Below are positions 1 through 34,120 of a stretch of DNA of 64,000 nt, piece by piece. Under the pieces are notes generated by a model. That model made no database searches. It had not been told where the DNA came from and saw only the letters and a program-made list of their open reading frames with translations. The translations under genes and the position numbers were made by a program. This DNA comes from Apostichopus californicus (Eukaryota; Echinodermata; Holothuroidea; Aspidochirotida; Stichopodidae). The stretch's first letter is position 1. Each line of letters opens with the position of its first letter. The stretch lies in the NCBI GenBank assembly GCA_020650975.1, contig JAIPMN010001300.1:1-64000 (forward strand). Direction: 5' to 3'.

Positions 1-752
1 ACACCCTTTTTGTAAATGATCTAAACATCCCCCCTCTTTCAAATTGCAACTATAGTCAGTACGCTGACGATATAGCCATCTGGAGCACCAGTAAAAATAT
101 TCATATAACCGAATTAAATCTCAAAAAAGCAATTACACATCTCGAAAACTGGTGCTCAATGTGGAGAGTTAAAATAAACCCCTCAAAATCCACCTTAGTC
201 AATTTCTCCTTTCAAAACTCAAAATACCGTAACCATATTTCCAAAATAAATCTTTTTAACACTCCAATCACCGCCTCTCCCAATGCAACCTTCCTCGGTA
301 TCACTTTCGCTAATAAATTATCCTTTAACCTACACTGCAATAGAACTGCAGGACGTTGCTGGTCCCGCCTTAAATACATCCAAATCCTCTCACACAAATA
401 TAATTTCCCTGCGAAAACCACTATCCAAATCTACAAATCCAAAATAAAACCAATTCTCAGTTACGGAAGCATCTCCTTGCTTACCATTTCAAACTCCAAT
501 AAACAAATTTTAAATAGAATCCACACCACAGCTTATCGCCTTGCCCTAAAAATCCCTTCTTATATAGGTACCTCTCAAGTTCTCCTCGCAGGAAACACAA
601 AATCCTTCTTCACCCTACTATTTAATACCAAACTATACAAAAACAACTTAGAGAATGATCCATTGATCAATAAACTCCTATTGAAACACAATGTAGCATT
701 AACTTACTTCCGATATAATCACCACATCTCTGTATTCAAACTTCTTACTTAA

Positions 753-1409
753 AGCAGCATTTTGCGTTTGGTCGCCGTTTTCTACTTTTTTGACATGTCC
801 ATCGAGTTTTTTACATATATCAATCACAAAACAGCAAACTAAGATATTAGCCAAGTTTCTCCCTGCCAACAACGTTAATTGGCGAGTAATTAAGGATATT
901 TGCAGATAATGTGAAAAGTGTCCACAACAAGTTCCACGGTTAAAATTAATCGCGTACAGTTTTCCCACACCCACTAGTTTGAATTCAACCAATCAGAGAT
1001 GCAGGTTTAGTTATGAGCCGTTGCTAAAAATAGATTCAAGACTTTGCGTTGGTACAACCAGGGAGTTGTTATGGAACTCCCTGGTACAACTCACTGATCT
1101 GTTAGTGTATAGATCAGTGGGTACAACTGCCATATAGACTGTACATAAATCAAGAATGGTGTTGTATTACGTAGGCCTATTGGTCAATGACGTTCGTAGT
1201 GTTTCAATATTCATATTATGGGCGAGGTTTATTGGGATCCCAACGGAAAATATCTTGGAGAAAAACAAGTTGCAAGTTGCAAATTTTTCGACTTTCATGC
1301 CACCATTTGAAGTAAGATTTAAATAGATAAGCTAGTTATGTATGTCGTTATGGCATAGTGGAGTCAGTGAGGTTGAGAAAAATCATAGAAAAGGACGCAA
1401 AATGCTGCT
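753..1409. mobile_element. Non-autonomous DNA transposon (TTAA target site, Kolobok- or piggyBac-like MITE)
   Basis: The 657-bp insertion has inverted ends: AGCAGCATTTTGCGT at 753-767 and its exact complement at 1395-1409. It is flanked by TTAA at 749-752 and 1410-1413. TTAA duplications are used by piggyBac and Kolobok elements. The terminal AG...CT fits Kolobok better than the CCY ends of piggyBac. Beyond the 15-bp perfect repeat both ends share a TTTTCTA/TTTTT-like stretch. No transposase frame is present. It is inserted into the LINE right at the RT stop codon, so it is younger than the LINE copy. Confidence 0.8.
1058..1119. repeat. Two adjacent perfect hairpins inside the MITE
   Basis: CCAGGGAGTT (1058-1067) pairs with AACTCCCTGG (1075-1084) around a 7-nt loop. 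CACTGATCT (1092-1100) pairs with AGATCAGTG (1111-1119) around a 10-nt loop. Both lie in the middle of the TTAA-flanked element and are probably part of its conserved structure. Confidence 0.75.
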
Positions 1410-1800
1410 TTAAAGCCCCATCCCTATAGAAAGTAGGAAATCCATTTCCTAAGTGGGTCTAGCCTCCAAATTCCAGGTGTACTTATACACTAAGTACAAT
1501 TCAAAAACTCCAACTAAGTAGCAACCACTTCCGACCCGCTCTGTCTTAAATTCCCACCTACTTAGAAATTCCTCCCCCTTAGTAATCCCTACCTAATTGG
1601 CTCTTCAGTTCCGACCTCCTGTTTATTTATGGCTTCTTTACAATGTTAATTGAACAATACTTCACTTCTCAGCATCTCCCTGATTGAATAATAGACAACT
1701 TTCCCTAGAAAAAAAAAAAAAAGTGTCTATTCTACAAAAGTAATATATTATCCCCCGTAGGACCTCTTGCGAGGTTGATCAGGGGTAAACTCCTTTATTT

Positions 1801-2430
1801 GATTGTGCTATGATGGATTAAGGAAGGCCATTGATGATAACAATTGACTGGGGTATTGTACAAAAGTTACCAAAGCTAATGATTGTGCTATGATGGATTA
1901 AGGAAGGCCATGGATGATAACATTTGACTGGGGTACTGTACAAAGTTTACCAAAGCTAAATATCATGCAATGATGGAGTGAGTAAGGCTGCTGATGATTG
2001 CTATGCTGGGATACCTTTACAAAGCTGCAATAGTCAACATTGGACCATGATGGAGATAGGGGAGACATTTGATGATAGCCTTGTGGAGTTGATACCTTAC
2101 AGAGATACTAAAGCTAACATTGTATCTTAATGGAGTGAGGGAAGCCATTGATGATAACTTTAAGGATTTAGTACCTTACAGAGCTACTCATGTCAACCTT
2201 GTACCTTGCTGGAGTAAGGGAGAACTTTGATGATATCTTTTCAGTAGAGTTGATAACTTACAAGCTACAAAAGCTAAAAACTATACCATATCGAACTGAG
2301 AGGCCTTTAATGATAGCTTTTAATCGGTATACCTGTCAAAGCTAAAAGACAATCTACCACTGTGACATGATGGTATGAGGGAGGCCACCGATGACAGCTT
2401 TTAACTGGGATGCCTTACAGATGCTAAAGT
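1801..2430. repeat. Degenerate minisatellite, about 8 copies of a ~78-80-bp unit
   Basis: The first two units (1801-1880 and 1881-1960) are nearly identical. Six more diverged units follow, recognisable by a recurring ATGATGGAGTGAGGGAGGCC-like start, a TGATGATAxC middle and a CCTTACAGAGCTACxAAAGC-like end. The array ends about 40 bp before the acceptor of the next TPP2 exon. No coding potential is seen. Confidence 0.85.
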
Positions 2431-2471
2431 TGTTGTTTTACTTTACCCTATTCCGTTCTATCTTCCCACAG

Positions 2472-25189
<22,718 letters not shown>

Positions 25190-25225
25190 TCGGCCAGTTT
25201 TTGTTTTTTTACCAATCCAGCATTT

Positions 25226-25362
25226 TGATTGGTCCGCTGTCTCGTCCATTCTGTCGATATGACAGGTTCGCTTCAATGTCTTTTGTCAACCTTAGATTCC
25301 TTGCTCAGTTTTTTTTTTGTGTAGATAAATGAATTTTGATAGTATATGTATTTGTCTGCCAA
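25226..25362 (+). repeat. Direct duplicate, 3' UTR copy
   Basis: Begins 37 nt after the TPP2 stop and ends at the A-run just before the candidate poly(A) signal. See the intronic copy at 24912-25054. Confidence 0.92.
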
Positions 25363-25377
25363 AAAAAAAAGGAGAGT

Positions 25378-25383
25378 AATAAA
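25378..25383 (+). terminator. TPP2: Candidate TPP2 polyadenylation signal AATAAA
   Basis: AATAAA 189 nt after the stop codon, the first canonical hexamer downstream. Further AATAAA hexamers (for example near 25593 and 25911) could extend the 3' UTR. Confidence 0.5.
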
Positions 25384-28300
25384 CGGAAAAAAAAATCTTT
25401 TTATGTATCCTTAAAATTTTGCAATATAAATGTATACCACTAATCCTATGTCAGTATTTAAAAGTATTCTTTATAAGTTAGGTAGATTTATGGTTCCAGA
25501 TATTTTTAATTTTTTTTTTAATTTTTTTTTTTAAATTCTACAGACATGGAACAGTTCTTTCCTTTTCTCTTAGACATTTGGTTTCTGAGAAAAAATAAAA
25601 ATATAAGTCATGAAATTTGTCAAGACATGTTGATGTACAAGTCCGGTTAAGGAGAGGAAATAATAATTTAATTTGAAAACATATAAATCCTGAATAGAAT
25701 ATTGACTTGTTACATTTTGGTACAGCAACTAGGGATTAGACATGAAATTATCTTTTATTTTAATTTATTTATTGTATTATTATTATTCTGTGGGCCACTG
25801 CATGCTGTTGGGTTATACAATACAGGTACAGTATAACAACCTATCAGTTAAATTAGTGTGACACAACTTTTCATGAATCGATACTGTCTTAGCCACAATT
25901 CCATCAAAATAAATTTGAAACTGAGTTAGTCTTCATGTTACGTTAAATGTAGCAGAATGGAAGCCCAATAACGAGGTTTCCCTTTACATATTTTACAACG
26001 ATTCAAAAACAATAACTCAAAATGTTTTGTATTTTTGCAGCAGTCATGTGGTATAAGGTAGCATACATTTCAAGAAGTGATCGCCCAGATGATAATAGTG
26101 TTGACTAAATTTTTTTTTTTTTTTTCAAGTGCAAATAGATTAACAGAACTTAGTTTCTATTAACCACAGTGGTCTTGAGTCTTGTGTGGATTGAATTTTG
26201 CATTTTTTACTTTATACCAAAATAGAAAAAGGTAAAATTTTAATAGTGAGGCCTTTGTTTAGTACCTGTGTCCTACCTCTATAACTATGATATTCTACAG
26301 GTAACATAAGTTACGACACAAATTTCAAGTCAAACTCGTTCTAACTCTGTACGATTTGTATTTGGCTTGCATCTAGAGAGATCTTAGTGTATGTAACCAA
26401 TATATATAGTCATCCGTCTAGAAACCGATTGGGACCTCACCGTTGGAAAATTCCGTCGAATTTCATAATCAAATCGAAGCTTTTATCACTTCCCGTTTGA
26501 GAGGACTGTAGCGTAGATAATTACAAAGCAAAGAATTCTCTACGAAAACATGGTTGTTTGTCTGTCACCTTTGAGGGTGGCAAGAAGACAAACTTAGTTG
26601 TCCAAATGAGGTGATGGATTTATTATGGCAAGGTTTGACTAAAGTACTGTTTAACCCTTGGCTTTGTAAAGGAAGATGTCTAAAAGGTTTCATATCATCG
26701 GATAGCAACATCTAAAATCAAGCTTGCATTCAGCTGAATTTGAAAGTGAGAGATGTAGGGGAAAACCCATATCGATGACATTTACCAGTGGTTTATTGTT
26801 TTATAGCAAAGTATTGCATGGAATGACATAAAAATTTCAAATGATTTGCTTGGTGTAGAAGTTGCTCAGTGATTGAAATTGAAAGTGGAACTTCAACGGA
26901 GCTCTCAACAACACGGTCAAGAGGTTCACTCATTTGTTACAGTAACCTTAAAAAAAGCTTGCAATGATCATTAAAGTCACTGTTTTCAAGCTTTTGTTCA
27001 ATATTGCATTGAGTTCCACACCCCTCCCCACCCCCCCCCCCATTACCTTCACCCCAACAACTACACATAAAGGTTGAAAATTTGTCGGTTTTCTTTATTA
27101 CACATTTAATCTTATGAAAGCCCCAGAAATTCCCATCGAATCTGCCTGTATCTTCTGGTCATTTTCTGACAATTTTTTCGTACATAATTCAAAAATTTGT
27201 CTTCCAATTGGATAGCTCCGTCACAAAAGGCTACCAAATTTCGTCAGGGACTTTGAATATCTTCAACACTTTGTAAGTTATAAAACAGAAAAAAAAGGAC
27301 ACTTGTTTTTGTGTGGATTTTATCCCCTATACACAACTTGTGCATGTCTTTTTACAAACATATCTATCGTTTGTGCACTAAGTGTTGAACAGATGTACTT
27401 GTTAAGAAATACTCTTTTATTTATTTCTTTTGTCAGATGCTAGAAAACAAGTTGCTTTTAAAGTGTAAATAATCGAAAATGTTGCTGATTAGTTAGAAGA
27501 TGAATATTCTTTACAATTTGATGTCCAAAATGTGCCAAAATTCAGCATTGCAAAATTTGGTTATTGTCTTTAATAGTTGCTTTGATTCTTACCGATGAAT
27601 GGATTTGCTTTGATTTTATTTGGCGTATCTTACCGTTTATGAATTCTTTCTGGTAAGTTGAAACCATGATAAATTACATATGGTAGGTTGAGATTTTGGC
27701 AATGCTATTTAAAAAAAAAAAATCATTTTATTTTATTTATATCTCAGTTGGACACACTTCATGAAATACCAAATACTCAAGTTATTAGACGTGTTAATTA
27801 ATTGATTAGCGTTGCCATGAGAATTCTCAACCAGATAACCCAGAGTTTGAGCATGAATGTTGTGGCATCAGAATTATTGACATTTTAAGATATGAATATT
27901 CATAAAAACAAATGGCCAATGGCTATTTTAAACAGTAAGTAAAAAAAGGTTGCTTATTTACATTTTTCATAGTAATATTTCTTTTATGGAACTAGATAGT
28001 AGTCCGTGCTGCTTTTAACATGCTTTCAATAGATATTCATTTTAGATTAAAGTTGGTGTGGTCGATGCGTCTTATTACGTATTTCATAGGAAAACGTTAA
28101 TTTCAGGGTGACGTTTAGGTATAAACATTGAACTGACTGAAATGAAATTTGTTAAATATTTTCTGCTGATTATGAAAAATGCTGCACAGATTTTAACAGG
28201 AATATTTCTAACTACTATGTGAGAAAACATTGGGGACATTACCGTTACTTGCTCAGGGGTCGATGAAACTTGGTGATGATTTCCAAGAACACTCTTTTTC

Positions 28301-31080
28301 TATGAAGTTGGTGTTAATAATTTTGAAGAAGAAGAAGAAAAAAGCTTTCTTGTAGGTTTTAGATACATAGTTTGGAATAAGAGTGAATATAGCTTTATAT
28401 GTATACATGGTCTGTGTATTGCCAATTTGGTGTGTGTTATCAACTTATCTGGAAAAAGAAAAGCTACATGTATGTAAATTTGGCAGGATTTTTAAATATC
28501 AATTCAGAGCTTCTATCATCTAATAATGTTGTCAAGATATGGATTATTGTAAAACATCAGTGTTTTTTTTCTTCAAAAGATAGAAATATTTTGGGAGGTG
28601 GATTAATATCAAAGTATTATCTGTTTGAATTGCAGAATAGGGGTCGGGTTGAGGGGAGAGGGGTGGGGGAGTGTGGGGAAGTACGAGTTGGGTACAAGGA
28701 TTGATTGCAAAAGAGTGTCAGCTATGTTTAGCTGTCTATATCTCTATCTTTGTATCTATAAGCAGTTTCTGTTTTCGGGCCATGGGCAGGGCTCAGATGC
28801 AAATGAGTATCCCAGTGTAACTTATACATGAGCTATGGTGGTAAATGTTGGAACCAAAAGGTAAACAATAGTTGATATATATTATGACAAAAGAAGAAGG
28901 TGATTTTCCTTAGATATTATAGATGAAACCAGAGATGTTCTTTGCTAATTTAGATGTAATATGACGATCCTGTCAAATATTCAATTTCTTAACGTTATTT
29001 GTGATTGTCCCTGGTCGGTCATGTTCTCTCTAAATATGTATATCTGAAGATGTCAAAGAAAGTTGGGGGGGGGGAGGGAGGGGGGAGAAAGAAGGAATTC
29101 AGATACACTGTTTTGAATGATCTCAGTTTGCTCACAAGAATCGTGTCAACGAGAAGTCTTTTTTACTTTATCTTGGGGGAAGCTTCTCACAGTTAACGGG
29201 TCAATTTTGCTCACGTAAAAAGGGAGAAAAAGTACAATACTCAGGTGACATGTTATAGCACACTTAATTTTAGTTAATATGTGTTAATGGCGATATATAC
29301 GATAAGGGAGGCTCAGGACAAAAACAAAAGCAGTTACATATAAAGCTAAATATATATCTTATTTCAAGTAACCTTACAATCTCCCAGAATGCAGTGCGAC
29401 CCATGTTTGGTATTACACATTTCCTGCTTTGAAGTATATTATTACATTTCCTTTGTGATATGTAATGAGGATTATCGATCAAACAATCTAGTTTTTTTGC
29501 TTGAAGCTCTGTTTCAATAAATGGTTTACCTTAATAGTTCTATCCCATGTAAACTTCCTGAATGGGTACATCACATAGATCCACCACCCCCCCCCCTCTC
29601 TTCCCCATCCGTCCCTCCCTCCCTCTCTCATCCCACTCCTGAAAACAAAATGACTGACACAGGCTTTTGCTCAGTAATACTCGCATCATTTATGTTAGCC
29701 GAAATTATCTTACGAAAGATTTGCAAACGGATTAAACTTGGCCATAGTCAATGCTTAGGATACTACGGCTGCTACTCAACCGCATCTTTGGGTTTGATGC
29801 CAATAATTTAGACAGCCTAAATTCTTTGATATACATCAAAATAGTCAAGTATTGGCATGGACATTGGCGAACTATAGCAGTTGCATTTTATGTAGGTCTA
29901 TTCTATAAGGCCTTGCCTCAAATATACGTCCAAAATTGAAAAAATAACTCAAATTATGCCATGTACTGAGATCAACACTTATTCCACCCTATCAGCCCCC
30001 TTAATCCTCCACCCTGTTCACCCTTCTTCTTGGTTTGCCTTTTTCCAACCAACATATATTACGGTTCATAGATCAGCTTAATTTGCTATTGATCCTAATT
30101 TATGTCATTTTTATTTCTTAGGAAGATTTGGATACAGGGAAATTGACTTTTTCTGTTTTTCTGCTTTTGCAATTTGCCTGAAAACTTATTTGTTTTTGCA
30201 TGGAAGTTGTTATACAAAAGGAGAGGCGAACATAATTCTATTATTTTTTTCAATCTCTTGGATTTTAAAGGTTAATACGTTTTCAAATTATGCCATATAG
30301 GAGGAAAATAAAGTTTATATCTATGTTATGGACTTAGGAAAATCTGATTTTGCAATGATTCTTATTAGTTGCTGTGTGGTATTAAACCTCTACCAAGATA
30401 TTAAGTGTCATTTAAATGTTAGGCTGATATGTAGGTTCCACCTGAGCAATCCTCTACAAGTTTTTCTATTTCGCTTTCTCTTTTGGCTTTTTTTTTTTAA
30501 AACAAGGTCAACCCTATATTTGATTTTCATTTTTCAGAGCAGTAGCATTTATTGGGAAGTTGAATAAAATTGAGTTTAATGATGATAATCAAATTGCATC
30601 TTTCTTTCTTTTGATCTACTCTGTCATGTATTGTTTTTTCCCCTCTCATCGAAAGAGAGATTAGGAGGTTCATGGGTCACCCACCTAGAAACTTCTGAAA
30701 AACCAAAAAGAACTAAACACAGAAACCCAGACTCGTGCTGCAGCACTTTATTTGCTGGTCTAGGACACTCTTTGAGCCGTTTCACCCACATTTGATGTTA
30801 CTCATATGCTGTTTACACACCATTGTAAAAAAGAACATTTGCATTAAAAATGAATTTTGTAAGCAATAACCCTACACTGAGAAAACCCCAACCCATCCCC
30901 CGAGAAAACCCCTCTTCACATTCGACCCATCAACAGCGGTGTTTCCTTAAGATAGTTGCAGAGTTTTTGGAAAAATATTTTCTTTGCCAGTATATGATTG
31001 GTCAGACTGCAAGTTGCAATTCAACCTAAGTTGAATAAAACCACCAACCACAAGCTAACTTCCACCGATCCTTATATACG
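25384..31080. other. Probable 3' flank / intergenic DNA
   Basis: No exon with splice signals, RNA gene or named repeat is supported. There are C-runs (27020-27045, 29585-29635), G-runs (28640-28680, 29060-29090) and AT-rich stretches. Open frames here are short, biased by low complexity and lack motifs. Confidence 0.55.
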
Positions 31081-31082
31081 AG

Positions 31083-31310
31083 TAGTGGCGTAACCAGGGG
31101 TTGGGGGCCCCATTAAAATATCTTGCCCCCCCACCCCAATGACATTGGACGCCAAAAAAAAAAAAAAAAATTTCAATATGCATTTAAAGGCTTAGTTAAC
31201 TATTTCGCGGTTGACGATAATCCGTACTTTACGGGAATTCTCAAATTAATACCAGTCTATCATCGCTACGCCCCCCCCCCCCCATCCCTTCCCCCTCGCT
31301 ACACAACGAG
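31083..31310. mobile_element. Probable non-autonomous DNA element related to the GTGGCGTA family
   Basis: Starts with AGTGGCGTAACCAGGGG and a G/C-rich head, then a poly(A) run (31155-31170). It closes with ATCGCTACGCCC plus a C-run, the inverse of a GGGCGTAGCGAT end. The head matches the hAT-type element at 32479. No clean target duplication was found, so borders are approximate. Confidence 0.45.
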
Positions 31311-31964
31311 ATAACATGCTACCATACTTGTTATATCATTTACATGTTTATTACTTTATACCATCGTTTTACCGATCGTCCGAAGTTAATCCGATATTGT
31401 TATTGGAAGCTGCAGCGTGATATATTACTTAATTTCAACATCGCACGTGTGAACTCACAGAGACTGATCAGTCTTTATATATTGGCCTAACCGAAGTATG
31501 AGCCGAAATATTGTTGCCAACGACTATACAGATATTGTAATAAAACTGATGGAATATGGACAGTTTTGTAGTGGCTGAATGACTGAACCCTAAGTCGATG
31601 AAACTGAGCTTCATATACAAAATTTATTTAAATCATAACTATAGTAAATCACAGTCAACGAGAAAAAGCTACTGTTGAAAGAATATATATAGTCCTGACC
31701 GAAATGAGAACCTCAGACAAGACAATTGAAAGGACGAAAAACGTAACCCAATTGTGAAAATCCCATCGATATACCACCTTTTATTTTAAGTTTATCCAAA
31801 TTCTAACTTTCATTCGGCAACTAACAAATAACACTGAAAAAGTGCTTCATCCAATTATATATAATAGATATAGCCTACACAGCCTTTTATAGATTAAGTG
31901 TAATATTTACATTCAATGTACCGATCAGAGCACACAGGGTTATCAGCTAAGAGTATAGCGACTT

Positions 31965-32100
31965 TCTCCAAGCTCGTAGCCAGGGGGCGATGAGCGGTCG
32001 CCCTCCCCCCCCCCCCCATGAGAAAAAAAGAGAGGGGAAGATAGAGGGAGGTGGAGAGAGAGAGGTGGAGAGAGGGGAGGGGGCAGGGAGGGGAAAATTG
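31965..32100. repeat. Fragment of the GTAGCCAGGGGG family plus purine-rich tract
   Basis: CTCGTAGCCAGGGGGCGATG then CGGTCGCCCTCCCCC resembles one end of the GGCGTAGCCAGG elements. It is followed by a GAGAGGGGAG-rich stretch to about 32095. Confidence 0.45.
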
Positions 32101-32478
32101 GGGAACAATGTGGTTTCTCACAAAGTTTCTAAAGTGTGGAAATTTGAATATCTCATTCCCATTAATGACTAAAATAGATTTCATAGGCACATAGTTATTT
32201 TTGTTGTTCCCCACACTTTTGAAAAGCTATCTACACCGGCAACCTACATAGAGTCACGCTATCGAAAGAGAATGTAACCTACCGAAAATTACAAAAATGT
32301 TTTGGGCCTTTATTCACTCGATTTAGCGGGAAATTCTCTAAATATGACGGGTTGAGATATAGAAAAATGGCAAATCTGCTGTACTACAGTAACCTTCCAA
32401 CTAGTATCACATCATTTCACCATCGTATTGTTTGTTTATTTTATTTGACTACTATGTATTATTGGCTACTATTGTCCC

Positions 32479-32826
32479 CAGTGGCGTAGGAAGGTACTTT
32501 TGAGTGGGGGTGGGGGGCTGAAGACTGATGGCCGGCCTGGGGGAGGGGTCTAAGGGGAGGGGGTGTTTTTTGCATTTCCAGGTGGCCTCCGAGAAGCAAT
32601 TTGGTGCAATAAAGCACACTTCAACACCCACTCCATTTTGTAAATAATTTTGCATTTTCACCTGGCCTTAGGTGCAATTTGGTGCTCCAAATGAGATTTT
32701 TTACTCATTTGGAAATGAAAAAGGGGTTTTCTGACTTGCGAAGCGGGGGGGGGGGGGCGGNNNNNNNNNNTATTTTTCACTGGGGGGGGGCTGGCGCACC
32801 CAGCCCTCCCGGTTCCTACGCCCTTG
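32479..32826. mobile_element. hAT-like MITE with 8-bp target site duplication
   Basis: Left end CAGTGGCGTAGGAAGG, right end complement CAAGGGCGTAGGAACCGGGA. It is flanked by the identical 8-mer ATTGTCCC at 32471-32478 and 32827-32834. An 8-bp duplication and CAGTGGCG-type ends are hallmarks of the hAT superfamily. No transposase is present. It contains a 10-N assembly gap in its G-rich centre. Confidence 0.85.
32761..32770. other. Assembly gap (10 N)
   Basis: Ten Ns directly after a G-run inside the hAT-like MITE. The true missing length is unknown. Confidence 0.99.
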
Positions 32827-32949
32827 ATTGTCCCTACTCTATACAAATGTAAACTTCTAATTTGAGGCTGTCAAATTTGTGTCCCATGATTGCACCCTTT
32901 TGAAGTTTCATACCACAAATTTCTGTGCTACGCCCTCGGTTTTGCATTT

Positions 32950-33060
32950 GTGTTATACCTTGTGCGCAAGCGCGCGCAGGTCAATGATGTCAAGCCGTAC
33001 CACATGACCGTATATTAACCAATCAAACTTAGCGCTACGACAACACCGCCAAGCTTCGTT
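32950..33060. promoter_or_regulatory. CpG-rich stretch with CCAAT box
   Basis: GCGCAAGCGCGCGCAGG and several further CpGs occur in otherwise CpG-poor DNA, with an AACCAATCA CCAAT-type box near 33018. Likely distal promoter or alternative start region for the gene that begins near 33.7 kb. Confidence 0.4.
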
Positions 33061-33676
33061 TGCACTACTGGCCTTAATATTGAACTTGTAAATTTCTAGT
33101 TTTTACTCCAGTTTCTACATTCATAGGTTTTCTGTAGATATGATACCCGATATCTGTTAGATTGAATGTGTGTATTCTTCGGCTGCAATAGTTGTCAAAG
33201 TTAGTGTGCTGAAATGTGGATTTGAGAATGGTGCGATTTTGACGTGAAAACTGTGCAGTTACCGTACGTGACAGAGAGTCGGTACGTCCTTTAAAATAAC
33301 ATCACTGAAACGATCATATATTGTCAAAATGGAGTTTATGAACATTGAAATATATGAATTTAGTTTTAACGCAGCCACCACGTAGCATTATATTTTTTTT
33401 ACAATTATTGCACTCCTTATATGCGAATGATATTGTTTTTAAAGACATCGAGACAAATAATTGCGAATTTGATATGTTCTTTTGAAGTATGAATTTTAGA
33501 ACTTCAAAATGTAAACATTAGCTTCATGAACCAACAAGTGAGGCTAAATTGCAACCAAAGTCCTCAATAATAATTAACAAATTATAAGGACTAGAAATTA
33601 AAAGGCAAAACGATTGATTCGGGGTCACATTTTTTCATTAAAGCTGCATGTAGAGTCATTTGCCTTTGTTATGATA

Positions 33677-33700
33677 TGACGTCACTCTTGGGCACTTCCG
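33677..33700 (+). promoter_or_regulatory. Core promoter candidate: CRE (TGACGTCA) and ETS-type site
   Basis: The perfect palindromic CRE TGACGTCA lies at 33677-33684, followed by CACTTCCG (ETS-like, 33693-33700). An exon with a good donor ends 207 nt downstream. CRE plus ETS close to a start site is typical of TATA-less animal promoters. The start site itself cannot be read from DNA. Confidence 0.45.
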
Positions 33701-33703
33701 TAC

Positions 33704-33907
33704 ATGTATGCATATTTTCGCAACTCTCGGAATGACCTCCTCGTTTCCTCACAGGGTACAGCAACGACCCCTTTGTTTCCATCAACCCGACGAGGAATTT
33801 CTCCCGGTTCCATAAGCTTCAATGAGCTTCAAAACTGGTGGAAAAGAGATACTATTTCCCTGAGATGTCAGAAGCATCAGCCACACTCACAAACCTGTGG
33901 GTTGGAG
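33704..33907 (+). other. Candidate first exon of an unidentified gene (5' UTR or short upstream ORF)
   Basis: The region is CpG-richer than its surroundings and ends in TTGGAGgtaata. An ATG at 33704 opens a frame of 68 codons that reaches the donor in phase 0. Spliced to 34036 it continues 20 more codons (VVETATITAVRPT...) before TGA. A second ATG at 33865 (MSEASATLTNLWVG) gives a shorter upstream ORF in another frame. Since the main start codon seems to lie in exon 38504-38605, I treat this as 5' UTR with upstream ORFs. A TSS inside a CTCACAG-containing stretch would make it shorter. Confidence 0.4.
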
Positions 33908-34035
33908 GTAATATCCACGTTACATTCGTCTGTTTATGCCCGTTACTAGTGATCAATGTATTGCCAATGCCTTGCCTAGCTAAGTTACCTATCCATTACG
34001 TGTATACTGTTGGCTCAGTAGACTTTTAAATCCAG

Positions 34036-34120
34036 GTGGTGGAGACTGCAACCATTACGGCAGTTAGGCCAACTCGACCATCTGTGAATGTGATCTGACA
34101 CACGATGATGTTTCCACTGG
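34036..34120 (+). other. Candidate second 5' UTR exon
   Basis: The acceptor TTTTAAATCCAG ends at 34035 and the strong donor CTGGgtaaga begins at 34121. All three frames contain stops within 85 nt, so if real it is non-coding or the end of the upstream ORF. The short 128-nt intron before it is unusually small for this window. Confidence 0.4.

Larger units (their letters stand above)
1..1724 (+). mobile_element. LINE (non-LTR retrotransposon) 3' part: RT C-terminal half, 3' UTR and poly(A)
   Basis: An open frame runs from base 3 to a TAA at 750-752. It starts inside the reverse transcriptase palm: the catalytic YADD box is at 60-71. Next come a W-x-x-MWRVKINPSKS motif and an ATFLGI motif, both typical of the Jockey/CR1-type RT thumb region, and then the C-terminal segment with YKSKIKPILSYGS. 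After a nested MITE (753-1409) the element resumes as an AT-rich 3' UTR and ends in a run of about 14 A near 1710-1724. The 5' part lies outside the window. The frame is intact as far as visible, so the copy is fairly young. It sits in a TPP2 intron in the sense orientation. The clade is a judgement from motif style; Jockey-like is my best guess. Confidence 0.85.

Noticed and set aside
212-421. Minus-strand frame inside the LINE
   Set aside because: Shadow of the reverse transcriptase frame on the plus strand.
699-992. Minus-strand 97-codon frame
   Set aside because: It spans the border of the LINE and the inserted MITE, so it is a by-product of the insertion.
33754-33825. Reading GYSNDPFVSINPTRNFSRFH as a protein segment after the CTCACAG acceptor-like site
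   Set aside because: It hits a stop after 23 codons, and the region is better explained as a first exon. The CTCACAG may be chance.
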